DNA from: Dethiosulfatibacter sp. | Lineage (GTDB): Bacteria; Bacillota_A; Clostridia; Tissierellales; Dethiosulfatibacteraceae | DNA length: 16,501 nt | Direction: 5' to 3' | Assembly (NCBI GenBank): GCA_019084435.1 | Contig: JAHRFV010000273.1 | Span: 1 to 16,501, forward strand | Shown: piece after piece, positions 6,689 to 14,507 of the stretch | Layout: the number at the start of each line of letters is the position of its first letter | Position numbering within the stretch: the first letter of the stretch is position 1 | Position numbers and translations under genes: made by a program | Notes under the pieces: generated by a model | Told to the model about the DNA's origin: nothing | The model's input: only the letters and a program-made list of their open reading frames with translations | The model's database searches: none

Positions 6689-7402
6689 ATGCATATAGCG
6701 GAGATTGATAACTTATCATTGAATGGAAACAGTATATTGCATAAAGCAGGTACAATATCAAAGGTAATTTTGACATTGTTGATATTGATAAGCATCATCA
6801 TAAGTAAAGATCTGTACCGATTGTCAGGCCTCATTTCAATTGTGCTTGTTCTGTTTGTTGTAGGGAAAATACCCATAGTTCAGATAGGTCATTTAGCATT
6901 ATACCCTGCTTTATTCAGTGTTTTTTTTGCGGTGCTATCTGCACAGCAGGGATGGATCGCTGGTCTGGTTATTATACTAAAAGCGGTAGGAGCAGCGCTT
7001 ACAATGCTTTTATTGATTACAACAACGCCTTATGTAGATGTTTTTTCAGTATTTTCATTGTTTATGCCAAACCTTATTGTAGATATTTTTTTGATGACTT
7101 ACAGGTCATTTTTTATTATCACTGATAGATTAAACAATCTTTTAACAAGCATTAGACTTAAAGGGGGTTATAAACCTTGGCAAATAGTACTGAATTTTAG
7201 AACGATTGCATCAATGTTGGGAACTCTCATCATTCAATCCTTTGAAATGAGTGAAAGAATGTATAAAATATTTGAACTAAGAGGATATTCAGGAAAGATA
7301 CCTATTCGAACGGATCTTAAGCTAGCGACAAAGCTTGACTTTTTATTATGCTTGGCAGGATTGATTATACTTACAGGGACGGTGATACCATGGAAAATCT
7401 GA
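6689..7402 (+). CDS. cbiQ: CbiQ-type ECF transporter transmembrane component (EcfT)
   Basis: This 237-aa membrane coupling protein of the metal ECF transporter has about five hydrophobic segments and a long cytoplasmic stretch in the C-terminal half. That stretch carries the coupling motifs through which EcfT proteins grip the ATPase: SIRLKGGY near residues 152-159 and SERMYKIFELRGYSG near 191-205. The gene starts 14 bases after cbiM, with a modest AAAGG site, and overlaps cbiO by 13 bases, so translation of Q and O is probably coupled. Its role is to link ATP hydrolysis by CbiO to movement of CbiM. No CbiN-like two-helix gene lies between M and Q. Confidence 0.93.
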   Translation: MHIAEIDNLSLNGNSILHKAGTISKVILTLLILISIIISKDLYRLSGLISIVLVLFVVGKIPIVQIGHLALYPALFSVFFAVLSAQQGWIAGLVIILKAVGAALTMLLLITTTPYVDVFSVFSLFMPNLIVDIFLMTYRSFFIITDRLNNLLTSIRLKGGYKPWQIVLNFRTIASMLGTLIIQSFEMSERMYKIFELRGYSGKIPIRTDLKLATKLDFLLCLAGLIILTGTVIPWKI

Positions 7403-8226
7403 TAGAAGTGGAATGCTTAAAACATATCTACCCGGATAAAACGGAGGTCTCAGTTTGTGGACTTCATTTCACAGCTAAGAAAGGTGAACGGGTTACAATA
7501 TTAGGACCTAACGGTGCTGGCAAGACAACTTTGCTATATCATATACTAGGGTTATTGAAGCCTGTTGAAGGAAAGGTCAGCGTCATGGGTTTGCAACCCT
7601 TTAAGCAATTCAACGAGTTGAGAAAGAATATCGGTGTGGTTTTTCAGAATGTTGATGAGCAGATTATAGGACCTAGAGTATATGATGATATCGCCTTTAC
7701 CCCAAGAAGTGATGGGTTTTCTAAAGAACAAGTTGATGATATGATAAGAGACATTTCACACAGGCTTGGGATAGAAGAATTGTTAAACAAAATACCCCAC
7801 TATCTAAGCAGTGGACAGAAGAAGAAAGTTGCATTAGCAGGTGCTTTGGTAATGACACCAAAACTTTTAATATTGGATGAACCTTTTGATTCGCTTGATT
7901 CAAAGTCAAAAAGGGAAATGATTGATATACTGAATGGGGTTAACAAAGAACATGGCACAACAATTATCACAACGACTCATGACATCAATATTGTGCCATA
8001 CATTGCTGACACAATATACATTTTGAATAATGGCAATATTGTAGCAAAGGGCAATCCGCAGGAAGTTTTTTCACAGTCAGAATTGATAAAGGATGCCAAT
8101 CTAGAAACACCCATTTTGTCTGAGCTATTCACAAGACTTAGAGACAGGGGATTTGAAGTGAGTATTCCCTACACGCTAGATGATGCTGAACGAAATATAC
8201 TAAAAATAATTCAAAAACATAATTAG
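7390..8226 (+). CDS. cbiO: CbiO-type ECF transporter ATPase
   Basis: This 278-aa ABC ATPase powers the Co/Ni importer. In order it has Walker A GPNGAGKTT (39-47), the Q-loop FQNVDEQ (85-91), signature LSSGQKKK (139-146), Walker B LLILDEPFDSLD (159-170) and the switch His197 in TTTHD. All catalytic positions are intact. An in-frame ATG exists upstream at 7348. The start at 7390 is preferred because the protein then begins with the normal MENLIEVECL strand, a GGGACGGTG site precedes it, and only 13 bases overlap cbiQ. One ATPase gene is present, so the complex should use a homodimer. Confidence 0.94.
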   Translation: MENLIEVECLKHIYPDKTEVSVCGLHFTAKKGERVTILGPNGAGKTTLLYHILGLLKPVEGKVSVMGLQPFKQFNELRKNIGVVFQNVDEQIIGPRVYDDIAFTPRSDGFSKEQVDDMIRDISHRLGIEELLNKIPHYLSSGQKKKVALAGALVMTPKLLILDEPFDSLDSKSKREMIDILNGVNKEHGTTIITTTHDINIVPYIADTIYILNNGNIVAKGNPQEVFSQSELIKDANLETPILSELFTRLRDRGFEVSIPYTLDDAERNILKIIQKHN

Positions 8227-8246
8227 AGTACTAAGGGAGGATAATA

Positions 8247-8846
8247 ATGAAGGTTATTGCTTTTAATGGAAGTCCGAGAGTGGAGGGCAACACGCAGATT
8301 GCATTGGGACTTGTGCTTGCTGAGCTTGAGAAGAAGGGAATCGAGACGGAAATCATCAATGTTGGCAGTCATAAGATTAGGGGGTGCACTGCTTGCCGTA
8401 AATGCGACGAGAATCGCGATGAGAAATGTATTATTGGCTGCGACGATGTTAATCTCTGGATTCAGAAGATTAAGGATGCAGATGGGATTTTGTTAGGATC
8501 GCCAGTGTATTTTTCAGGTATGACTGGTGCGATGAAATCATTTTTGGAAAGGGCATTTTTTGTTGCTAAATTCAATGATAATTTATTTAGACACAAAATT
8601 GGATCCTGTATTGTAACTGTCAGAAGGGCAGGAGGATTGCCAGCGCTGCAACAACTCAACGTTTTTCTGTCTTATGCAGAGATGATGATAGCAACTTCCA
8701 ATTACTGGGGAGTCATATATGGAAGGGATCCTGGTGAGGTCCTACAAGACAAAGAGGGTGTGCAGACAATGGAGATTCTAGGAAAGAATATGGCATATAT
8801 GCTTCAACTAAAGGACGCTGGCAAGCATATCGCAATTGATAGTTGA
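8247..8846 (+). CDS. Iron-sulfur-flavoprotein-like NADPH-dependent FMN reductase
   Basis: This 199-aa flavodoxin-fold protein has the FMN phosphate-binding turn NGSPRVEGNT at residues 8-17 and the second flavin loop SPVYFSGMTGAMKSFLER at about 85-102. Cysteines 47, 50, 53 and 61 are spaced Cx2Cx2Cx7C, very like the compact cluster motif of iron-sulfur flavoproteins (Isf), so a [4Fe-4S] cluster next to FMN is plausible. Such proteins move electrons from NAD(P)H or ferredoxin to small acceptors in anaerobes. It starts 20 bases after cbiO with GGGAGG upstream and is probably in the same operon. A link to metal uptake, such as reduction of a metal or corrinoid, is only a guess. The electron acceptor is unknown. 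Confidence 0.85.
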   Translation: MKVIAFNGSPRVEGNTQIALGLVLAELEKKGIETEIINVGSHKIRGCTACRKCDENRDEKCIIGCDDVNLWIQKIKDADGILLGSPVYFSGMTGAMKSFLERAFFVAKFNDNLFRHKIGSCIVTVRRAGGLPALQQLNVFLSYAEMMIATSNYWGVIYGRDPGEVLQDKEGVQTMEILGKNMAYMLQLKDAGKHIAIDS

Positions 8847-8879
8847 TGAATTTGATTTAATAGGACTTTAGGTGATAAT

Positions 8880-9815
8880 ATGACCATTTATTTAGCATTG
8901 TTGGTTGTGATGTTTTTGGTATTATCTATTATATCGTGGAGATTTTCAGGATATGTCATCACGCCTGAGAGTAGAGATATTGATACCATGTTCTCAGATG
9001 AAGAGGCAAAAGGTAACATTTCAATTGAATATTTTGATACAATATCTAAAACCGATTTCAATATTAAGACTGATGACGGTCTAAATCTATCAGGGCAATG
9101 GTTGTATCCTGAGAATCCAACTAATAAAGTGGTTATACTTTGTCATGGATTTGGGGTTAATAGAGTTGGCTCAATAAAATATATAACTCCTTACTTAAAT
9201 AGAGGCTATCAGGTCATTATATATGACAATAGAAACGCAGGAAATAGCGATAAGAGATATACAACCATGGGCTTTGCTGAAAAAAATGACCTGAAAAATG
9301 TATTGGATTATGTGTACGGAATAATAGGGCCGCAGTGCTTTGCAGGAACTCATGGGGAATCGATGGGTGGGGCTACTGTATTATTGCATGCCTGTATGGA
9401 TAGCAGAGTCAGATTTGTAGTAGCGGATTGTCCCTATGCTGATTTGTCTCAGCAGCTAAAGTATCGACTTAAGGTTGAACAACACTTGCCTCCCTTTCCG
9501 CTTATTTATCTCACAAGTCTGGTGACGAAAATAAGAGCAGGCTTCTTTTTTGGAGATGTTTCACCAGAGAAGGAAATCATCAAACAGAGTGGACTCTCAA
9601 GCATACCGATAATGTTTGCTCATGGAAAGGAAGACAGGTACATACTGCCTGAGTCATCAATTAAGTTGTTTGATATAAAGAAAGGATATAAACTGTTGTA
9701 TATTGCAGATCATGCCAAGCATGCTGAAAGCATCTGGGTGGATCCGGAACATTATAACAGACAGGTTAACATTCTGCTTGATGTAGCCGAATTACATACA
9801 GAACCTAATAGGTGA
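8880..9815 (+). CDS. Membrane-anchored alpha/beta hydrolase
   Basis: This is a 311-aa serine hydrolase. Residues 3-20 are a single hydrophobic N-terminal segment, followed by a polar linker that suggests tethering to the membrane. The catalytic domain starts near residue 60. The oxyanion-hole region is LCHGFG (87-92). The nucleophile is Ser161 in GESMGG. Asp252 (GKEDRY) and His281 (KHAES) complete a canonical triad. This resembles the BAAT/YkfD-type 'alpha/beta hydrolase with N-terminal anchor' group common in Bacillota; the substrate is unknown. It starts 33 bases after the flavoprotein gene and is the last gene of the operon. Its 3' end overlaps the convergent YitT gene by 11 bases. No terminator lies between the two. 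Confidence 0.88.
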   Translation: MTIYLALLVVMFLVLSIISWRFSGYVITPESRDIDTMFSDEEAKGNISIEYFDTISKTDFNIKTDDGLNLSGQWLYPENPTNKVVILCHGFGVNRVGSIKYITPYLNRGYQVIIYDNRNAGNSDKRYTTMGFAEKNDLKNVLDYVYGIIGPQCFAGTHGESMGGATVLLHACMDSRVRFVVADCPYADLSQQLKYRLKVEQHLPPFPLIYLTSLVTKIRAGFFFGDVSPEKEIIKQSGLSSIPIMFAHGKEDRYILPESSIKLFDIKKGYKLLYIADHAKHAESIWVDPEHYNRQVNILLDVAELHTEPNR

Positions 9816-10647
9816 AACCCTCCCCTTCCACTTCAGTTACATATGAAATGGAAACGAAAGCTCTTTCATCTATTTTTTTTACATAATCCCTTATTTTGAT
9901 ATACTCTCTTCTTGAAACAATAGTGTTGATTACTTTTTTGTCCTCTTTGGAATATCCACCGATAGCATGGTAAATTGTGGTACCCCTTTCAAGGTCATTC
10001 AGAATGTAGGAGTTGATAGTATCAGCTTCATTGGAGATAATCATCATATTGATTTTTATGTTGAAGCCAGCAATCATTTTATCAATTATTATGGAGTTGA
10101 TAACAATTCCAAGAAGCGCATACATTCCTAATCGTGCACCAAAAACAAAGGCTGCGAACAGAGTCACTAAAAAGTCAGCTAGTAGCAATGATTTTCCAAT
10201 TTCAATATGAGTGAAGCGATTGATAATCTTGGCAACGATATCGGTGCCACCGGTTGAAGCATTTTGGTTAAAAACAATGCCCATACCTACACCACATATC
10301 ACTATTCCAAAAATGAGATTGATAAACAGATCATCTGTAAATGGCTCAGCCATAGGGAGGATAAGTTCGAAAGCTGCCAACATTACAGACAAAGCCAAAC
10401 TTGAATATACGGTATAACCTCCGAATTCCTTTCCAAAAATAATAAAAGCCAAAATCAGCAAGATAGTATTGATTATAGCTAAAAAGACGCCGATTGGAAT
10501 AGCGGGTATAAGATAGCCGATAACCATAGCGATACCGGTTGTGCCTCCAACTGCTAGATTTGACGGAATAAGAAAGAAATACATGCCGCAATTTAAAATA
10601 AAAAGACCGATATTAATAATAATAAATTGTTTAATTTTAGCCTTCAT
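9805..10647 (-). CDS. YitT-family membrane protein with DUF2179 domain
   Basis: This 280-aa protein has five or six membrane helices in the first 190 residues, including the family segments SNLAVGGTTGIA and QNASTGGTDIVAK. A soluble C-terminal domain (about 200-280, DUF2179) follows, including the stretch LERGTTIYHAIGGYSK. YitT proteins are common in Bacillota and have no established transport substrate. An in-frame Met lies upstream at 10728. The start at 10647 is preferred because AAAGGAGG lies six bases before it and the extra 27 residues are not family-like and overlap the promoter. The gene faces the hydrolase operon tail to tail and the SGNH operon head to head. Confidence 0.92.
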   Translation of the reverse strand: MKAKIKQFIIINIGLFILNCGMYFFLIPSNLAVGGTTGIAMVIGYLIPAIPIGVFLAIINTILLILAFIIFGKEFGGYTVYSSLALSVMLAAFELILPMAEPFTDDLFINLIFGIVICGVGMGIVFNQNASTGGTDIVAKIINRFTHIEIGKSLLLADFLVTLFAAFVFGARLGMYALLGIVINSIIIDKMIAGFNIKINMMIISNEADTINSYILNDLERGTTIYHAIGGYSKEDKKVINTIVSRREYIKIRDYVKKIDERAFVSISYVTEVEGEGFTY

Positions 10648-10680
10648 GAGACCTCCTTTATGAAATATATTGCTGTATCC

Positions 10681-10709
10681 ATTATAATGGGAATAAGTGC
10701 AATAGACAA
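10681..10709 (-). promoter_or_regulatory. Promoter of the YitT-family gene
   Basis: On the minus strand TTGTCT (10709-10704) and a perfect TATAAT (10686-10681) are separated by 17 bases, giving a start about 25-30 bases before the ATG. The bases also read TATAAT on the plus strand (10683-10688), so the divergent SGNH operon may use the same -10 region, though no good plus-strand -35 is visible. Confidence 0.65.
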
Positions 10710-10743
10710 GGAATTGAAGGTAATTCACAGGAGGATTTGAAAG

Positions 10744-11343
10744 ATGAAAATTGTTTGCATAGGCGACAGCTTGACTTATGGATACGGAGTGGAACAGTTT
10801 GACTCTTGGATCTATCTTATTCGAAAGCGCACAGGACTTGATATAATCAACAAGGGAATAAATGGAGATACTACTGATGGCATGTTATACAGATTTGATG
10901 AGGATGTCGCATCCATGAGACCGGATGTAGTTTTTGTGATGGGAGGTTCAAATGACTTGATTATGAATGTTGAACCATTGGTAGTAGAATCGAATATTGC
11001 AAGCTTGTGTCGACTGGCTTTTAAAAAATCAATAAAACCAATTATTGGCATTCCACCTAATGTTGATGTGGGTAATGTCAGAGAGGACTGGGCAGATTTC
11101 TCGGATTTTATAAAAGTAGCAGAACAATTGGCAAAATATAGGGAGAGGCTACTTCATTATTCGCAAATTTCCTGCGTTGAATATGTGGATTTCTATTTGG
11201 AAATTGAAAAACATGCAATCAACGGAATTGGTGAATTGTATTTTGATGGCTTGCATATGAACGAAATGGGTCACAGGATTATGGCAGATATTTTTTACGA
11301 GTTTTTAATGAATAACACACCAGATTGTAGTAAAATAAAATAA
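10744..11343 (+). CDS. SGNH/GDSL-family esterase
   Basis: This 199-aa hydrolase has all four blocks of the SGNH family. Block I is IGDSLTYG with nucleophile Ser8. Block II is NKGINGDT with the oxyanion Gly. Block III is GGSND with Asn. Block V is FDGLHMNEMGH, with the Asp-x-x-His pair (near residues 168-171). No signal peptide is present, so it acts in the cytoplasm, most like TesA/arylesterase-type or carbohydrate-esterase relatives. The true substrate cannot be told. The start is set by AGGAGG at about nine bases. The M50 protease gene follows after 15 bases, so they are likely co-transcribed. Confidence 0.92.
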   Translation: MKIVCIGDSLTYGYGVEQFDSWIYLIRKRTGLDIINKGINGDTTDGMLYRFDEDVASMRPDVVFVMGGSNDLIMNVEPLVVESNIASLCRLAFKKSIKPIIGIPPNVDVGNVREDWADFSDFIKVAEQLAKYRERLLHYSQISCVEYVDFYLEIEKHAINGIGELYFDGLHMNEMGHRIMADIFYEFLMNNTPDCSKIK

Positions 11344-11358
11344 AAAGGTTGGGTTTTA

Positions 11359-12483
11359 ATGAAAGGCTCATTTGTTATCGGAAGAATAAAAGGAATCGAA
11401 ATAGAAATCAATTTAAGTTGGCTGATTATATTTGGTTTAATAACCTCTATGATGGCAACCAATTTTTTTCCTCAGAATTATCCTGAACTAAATCCTGTTA
11501 CAGGATGGATTTTGGGAAGTATAATGGCCATTCTAATGTTGCTATCAATTCTTCTGCACGAGTTATCCCACTCCATTGTTTCAATCAAACAAGGAATAGG
11601 GGTCAAAAAAATTACACTGTTCATATTTGGTGGGATTGCTCAGATGGATAAAGAACCTGATAATCCTATTCAGGAGCTCAAGATTGCACTGGCTGGACCA
11701 GCAATGAGTCTGATTTTGTTCATAGTGTTCACTTTTTTTTATACTTTTTTGAGTTACATGGGAGTGGAGAGTTATTTGATTGCACCTCTGATATATGTCA
11801 GTAGTGTCAATCTCATCATTGTGTTGTTTAATATGGTGCCTGCCTTTCCGTTAGATGGCAGACGAGTTCTAAGAGCATTGATCTGGCATTTTCAGGGAAG
11901 TCTTCAAAAGGCAACTAAAATAACTTCTTCATTGGGGAATATATTTGGTTATTTTTTAGTTTTTCTAGGTTTATATATAGTGTTTAGAGGGAATGTCTTG
12001 AATGGCATCTGGTTTGTTTTTATCGGATGGTTTATCAAACAACTATCTGAATCCAGTTATCAAAACACAGTCATGACAGACTTGTTCACAAAGATTAAAG
12101 TCAGCACGTTTATGTCAAAAGATGTCATCTCTGTTGGAAGTCATATTTCAATTGAAGCATTGGTGGAGAATTATTTTTATAAATATAAATTTACCAGCTT
12201 CCCAGTGATTGACTCTGAAAGGGTTATCGGTATTGTAACTGTAGAAAATATCAAGACACTTAATAGAGAAGAATGGAATCGTACTATCATCAGAAATATA
12301 ATTACACCTATTAGTGATGATTTGATAGTTCACCCAGAAAACAATGTCAGTGCTGCTATAAAAAAGATTTTTCAAAATGGTATTGGGAGGGTCTTGGTTA
12401 TGGATGGAGAGGCTCTAATTGGGATAGTGTCTAGGACAGATATCCTCAATTATATTCGAATTCACAGCCAACTGGAAGAATAG
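11359..12483 (+). CDS. Site-2-type M50 intramembrane metalloprotease with CBS-domain pair
   Basis: This 374-aa membrane protease cleaves substrates within or beside the membrane. The zinc site is HELSH (67-71) with Glu68 as general base, and the third ligand is Asp166 in NMVPAFPLDG (158-167). About six membrane helices lie in residues 15-230. LSWLIIFGLIT near the start and GPAMSL (113-118) match the SpoIVFB/Rip-like group. The C-terminal half (about 245-374) holds two CBS motifs (MSKDVISV followed by FPVIDSERVIGIVT; ITPISDDLIV followed by GIVSRTDIL). These usually sense adenine nucleotides and would gate the protease. The substrate may be a membrane-bound anti-sigma factor or regulator, but none is encoded nearby. 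The ribosome site is weak (AAAGG), which may fit coupling to the upstream gene. Confidence 0.93.
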   Translation: MKGSFVIGRIKGIEIEINLSWLIIFGLITSMMATNFFPQNYPELNPVTGWILGSIMAILMLLSILLHELSHSIVSIKQGIGVKKITLFIFGGIAQMDKEPDNPIQELKIALAGPAMSLILFIVFTFFYTFLSYMGVESYLIAPLIYVSSVNLIIVLFNMVPAFPLDGRRVLRALIWHFQGSLQKATKITSSLGNIFGYFLVFLGLYIVFRGNVLNGIWFVFIGWFIKQLSESSYQNTVMTDLFTKIKVSTFMSKDVISVGSHISIEALVENYFYKYKFTSFPVIDSERVIGIVTVENIKTLNREEWNRTIIRNIITPISDDLIVHPENNVSAAIKKIFQNGIGRVLVMDGEALIGIVSRTDILNYIRIHSQLEE

Positions 12484-12513
12484 GGGATAGGAAAAAGGAG
12501 GGAGAATCTGAGT

Positions 12514-13482
12514 ATGCTAAAAATAGCGGAATCGGCCAGGGTTTTTGGAGAGATAAAGATTGGAAATGGCTCTTATATAGCACAAGGAACGGTTGTTAGG
12601 TCCCTTGATGGGAATGTTAGAATCGGGAATGACAGCATGGTTTTGGAAAATAGTGTAATCATAGGTGGCGTGAATTCACCGGTTGAGATAGGCAGCAAGA
12701 CCGTATTCGGGCATAAGAGCATAGTGCTTGGATCTCAAATTGGTGATTTGTGTGAGATTGGGAATCGCACGATTTTTATGCCAGGTTCAAGAATGGGAAA
12801 CATGTGTATAACAGGAGAGGGAACGCTTATATCACCAGGAATGATAATTCCTGATGAATCAGTTGTGATTGGAAGACCTGCAAAGGTCGTTCGAAGACTG
12901 ACTGAAGACGATAAAGCAATGATTATGAGAATGAGAGGAAATGATATTTCTCTATCAGAATTTATGGAAAACATTATTGATGGGGCAAGGAGAGGTGAGA
13001 GTATGGGAGCATTATATCATTATAAGGACAAATATCCTGAAATTGGTGACAATACATATCTATATGATTCGTCAGAGATTACTGGAGATGTGCAGATAGG
13101 AAATGACTCAATAATAGGAGCGGGTGTGAAAATCATCGGTGATGGTCACGGTCCAGTCATCATTGGAAACAATGTTCAAATACTGGAAAATTGCGTCTTG
13201 CATCTACTGCCCGGCAATCAATTAATCATCCATGACAATGTTGTAATCGGACCTGGATCCATCGTACATGGCACCATAGTTGGACAGGGAACTGTAATCG
13301 AATCCGGTTCACTAATTTGCGACTATAGTGAAATTGGCTCAAACTGTCTGATTAAAGCAGGCAGTCTAGTTAAGCAGAGAAGTCATTTTGGTGACAACTC
13401 ATTAATTGAAGGCTATCCCGCCAAAGAGGTTGGAAAAATTGAAGGTAAGGTTGAAAGACCTGCCTGGGCTATAAGAACGTAA
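12514..13482 (+). CDS. Tandem left-handed beta-helix protein, gamma-carbonic-anhydrase-like
   Basis: This 322-aa protein is built from two hexapeptide-repeat (left-handed beta-helix) domains, about residues 1-128 and 172-310. Both have repeated IGxxxxI steps and end with the same RPAK/YPAK turn. A helical linker (129-170) joins them. Each half aligns with gamma-class carbonic anhydrases. The zinc histidines are divided. Half 1 keeps only the middle one (His67 in GHKSIVLG; Ile50 and Leu72 replace the others). Half 2 keeps the first and third (His230 in VLHLLPG, His252 in VHG; Pro247 replaces the middle). In gamma-CAs the middle His comes from the neighbouring subunit, so a half-1/half-2 interface could restore one site. 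The usual Asn/Gln/Asp after the IG step are changed, so CO2 hydration is uncertain. AAGGAGGG precedes the ATG; the gap to the M50 gene is 30 bases. Confidence 0.85.
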   Translation: MLKIAESARVFGEIKIGNGSYIAQGTVVRSLDGNVRIGNDSMVLENSVIIGGVNSPVEIGSKTVFGHKSIVLGSQIGDLCEIGNRTIFMPGSRMGNMCITGEGTLISPGMIIPDESVVIGRPAKVVRRLTEDDKAMIMRMRGNDISLSEFMENIIDGARRGESMGALYHYKDKYPEIGDNTYLYDSSEITGDVQIGNDSIIGAGVKIIGDGHGPVIIGNNVQILENCVLHLLPGNQLIIHDNVVIGPGSIVHGTIVGQGTVIESGSLICDYSEIGSNCLIKAGSLVKQRSHFGDNSLIEGYPAKEVGKIEGKVERPAWAIRT

Positions 13483-13483
13483 T

Positions 13484-13509
13484 AAAGGAGTGCCTCCGAG
13501 CACTCCTTT
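13484..13509. terminator. Bidirectional terminator between convergent genes
   Basis: AAAGGAGTGC (13484-13493) and GCACTCCTTT (13500-13509) form a perfect 10-bp stem with a six-base loop. It starts two bases after the beta-helix gene. On both strands the stem ends in TTT, with CATTTTG after it on the plus strand. It probably serves both that operon and the leftward surface-protein gene. Confidence 0.75.
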
Positions 13510-13533
13510 CATTTTGTGTGATTTAACTTAATG

Positions 13534-14469
13534 TTATCTTCTTTTTAGTAATCCTACTAGAGAGATTAAAGCACCTGCTCCGTAAAACAATGGTGTTGTT
13601 ACTCCTGTGGAAGGTATGTCTAATGGGGTTTCTTCATCTTCTAAATCAAGTGTTTTTGTCTCAATCTCAGTTTCAACAGGTGTTTCTTCGGCTGTAGAGA
13701 TTTCTTGTGGTTCTAATTCTGGTGTTCCTTGAGGTGTTTCTTCTGTTGTAACTGTTATAGTATTGTCTGTGTTAACTATGCTTTCTGTACTATCAGGTGT
13801 GTCACTATTAGGAGTGGAACCTTCTGTTATGTTTTCTACGAATGGGTTTTCATCTGAATCGTTATCTGAGTCATCATCTAAGTCGCCATTAAATTCGTCA
13901 GCTTCTTCTTGTTCACCTTCTTCTACACTTTCTTGTTCTTCTGAACCTTCTTGTCCACCTGCGTCTGAGTTTTCTGAATCGTCATCTGACTCGTCAACGA
14001 CTGTATCATCTCCGTCTGATTCGTCTTCCTCTGCATCAATAGTTACTTCTATAATGTCATCATCGTCATCAATCAAATCATCATTCGATTCTGTCACAGT
14101 TATCCTGTAATTAATAGATCCTTGTCCTTCCTGTCCTTGTTGCTCTTTATTTGCTGGGTCAAATTCTGTCATTCCATCTTCTGTATAAACAATGATCTTG
14201 GACAATTCTACTGAAACTGTATCTCCAACTTTCGTGGTCGTGTAATTCCCACTGTTACCGTTGGGTTCCAATTTGTACATTTTATCATCGATTTCTACTT
14301 CTACACTTTTGATATCATCTCTATTACCTTCAATATGTACATGAATCTTTCTGTTACCTGGTTTATCTTTCTTTTCTTTATTCTCTTCACTGTTATTAGC
14401 AAAAGCTAATGTGAAACTACTTAGTATTAGTGCTATTACCATTATTATTGCGAATATTTTCTTGTTCAT
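13534..14469 (-). CDS. Highly acidic sortase-type cell-wall-anchored surface protein
   Basis: This is a 311-aa secreted protein. Residues 1-24 are a signal peptide (MNKK, then a hydrophobic core, ending AFA before NN). A small folded-looking domain spans about 38-128, rich in beta-forming alternation. Residues 129-280 are a low-complexity stalk dominated by Asp, Glu, Ser and Thr. The C-terminus has IPSTG (285-289), a hydrophobic helix (about 290-307) and KRR. This is the layout of a sortase substrate with Ile in place of the usual Leu of LPxTG. No sortase gene is in the window. The acidic stalk may bind cations such as Ca2+ or act as a spacer through the wall. It follows the PAS gene after 38 bases, with AGGAGG before the ATG. 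No known adhesin domain is recognised. Confidence 0.82.
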   Translation of the reverse strand: MNKKIFAIIMVIALILSSFTLAFANNSEENKEKKDKPGNRKIHVHIEGNRDDIKSVEVEIDDKMYKLEPNGNSGNYTTTKVGDTVSVELSKIIVYTEDGMTEFDPANKEQQGQEGQGSINYRITVTESNDDLIDDDDDIIEVTIDAEEDESDGDDTVVDESDDDSENSDAGGQEGSEEQESVEEGEQEEADEFNGDLDDDSDNDSDENPFVENITEGSTPNSDTPDSTESIVNTDNTITVTTEETPQGTPELEPQEISTAEETPVETEIETKTLDLEDEETPLDIPSTGVTTPLFYGAGALISLVGLLKRR

Positions 14470-14507
14470 TTTTTTATCCTCCTGTGGATTTGAGTTTGAT
14501 TGTCTGA

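Noticed and set aside
13763..14110. Serine-rich plus-strand open frame
   Set aside because: It is the antisense shadow of the Asp/Glu/Ser-rich stalk of the surface protein; GAT/GAA-rich codons read as Ser codons on the other strand.
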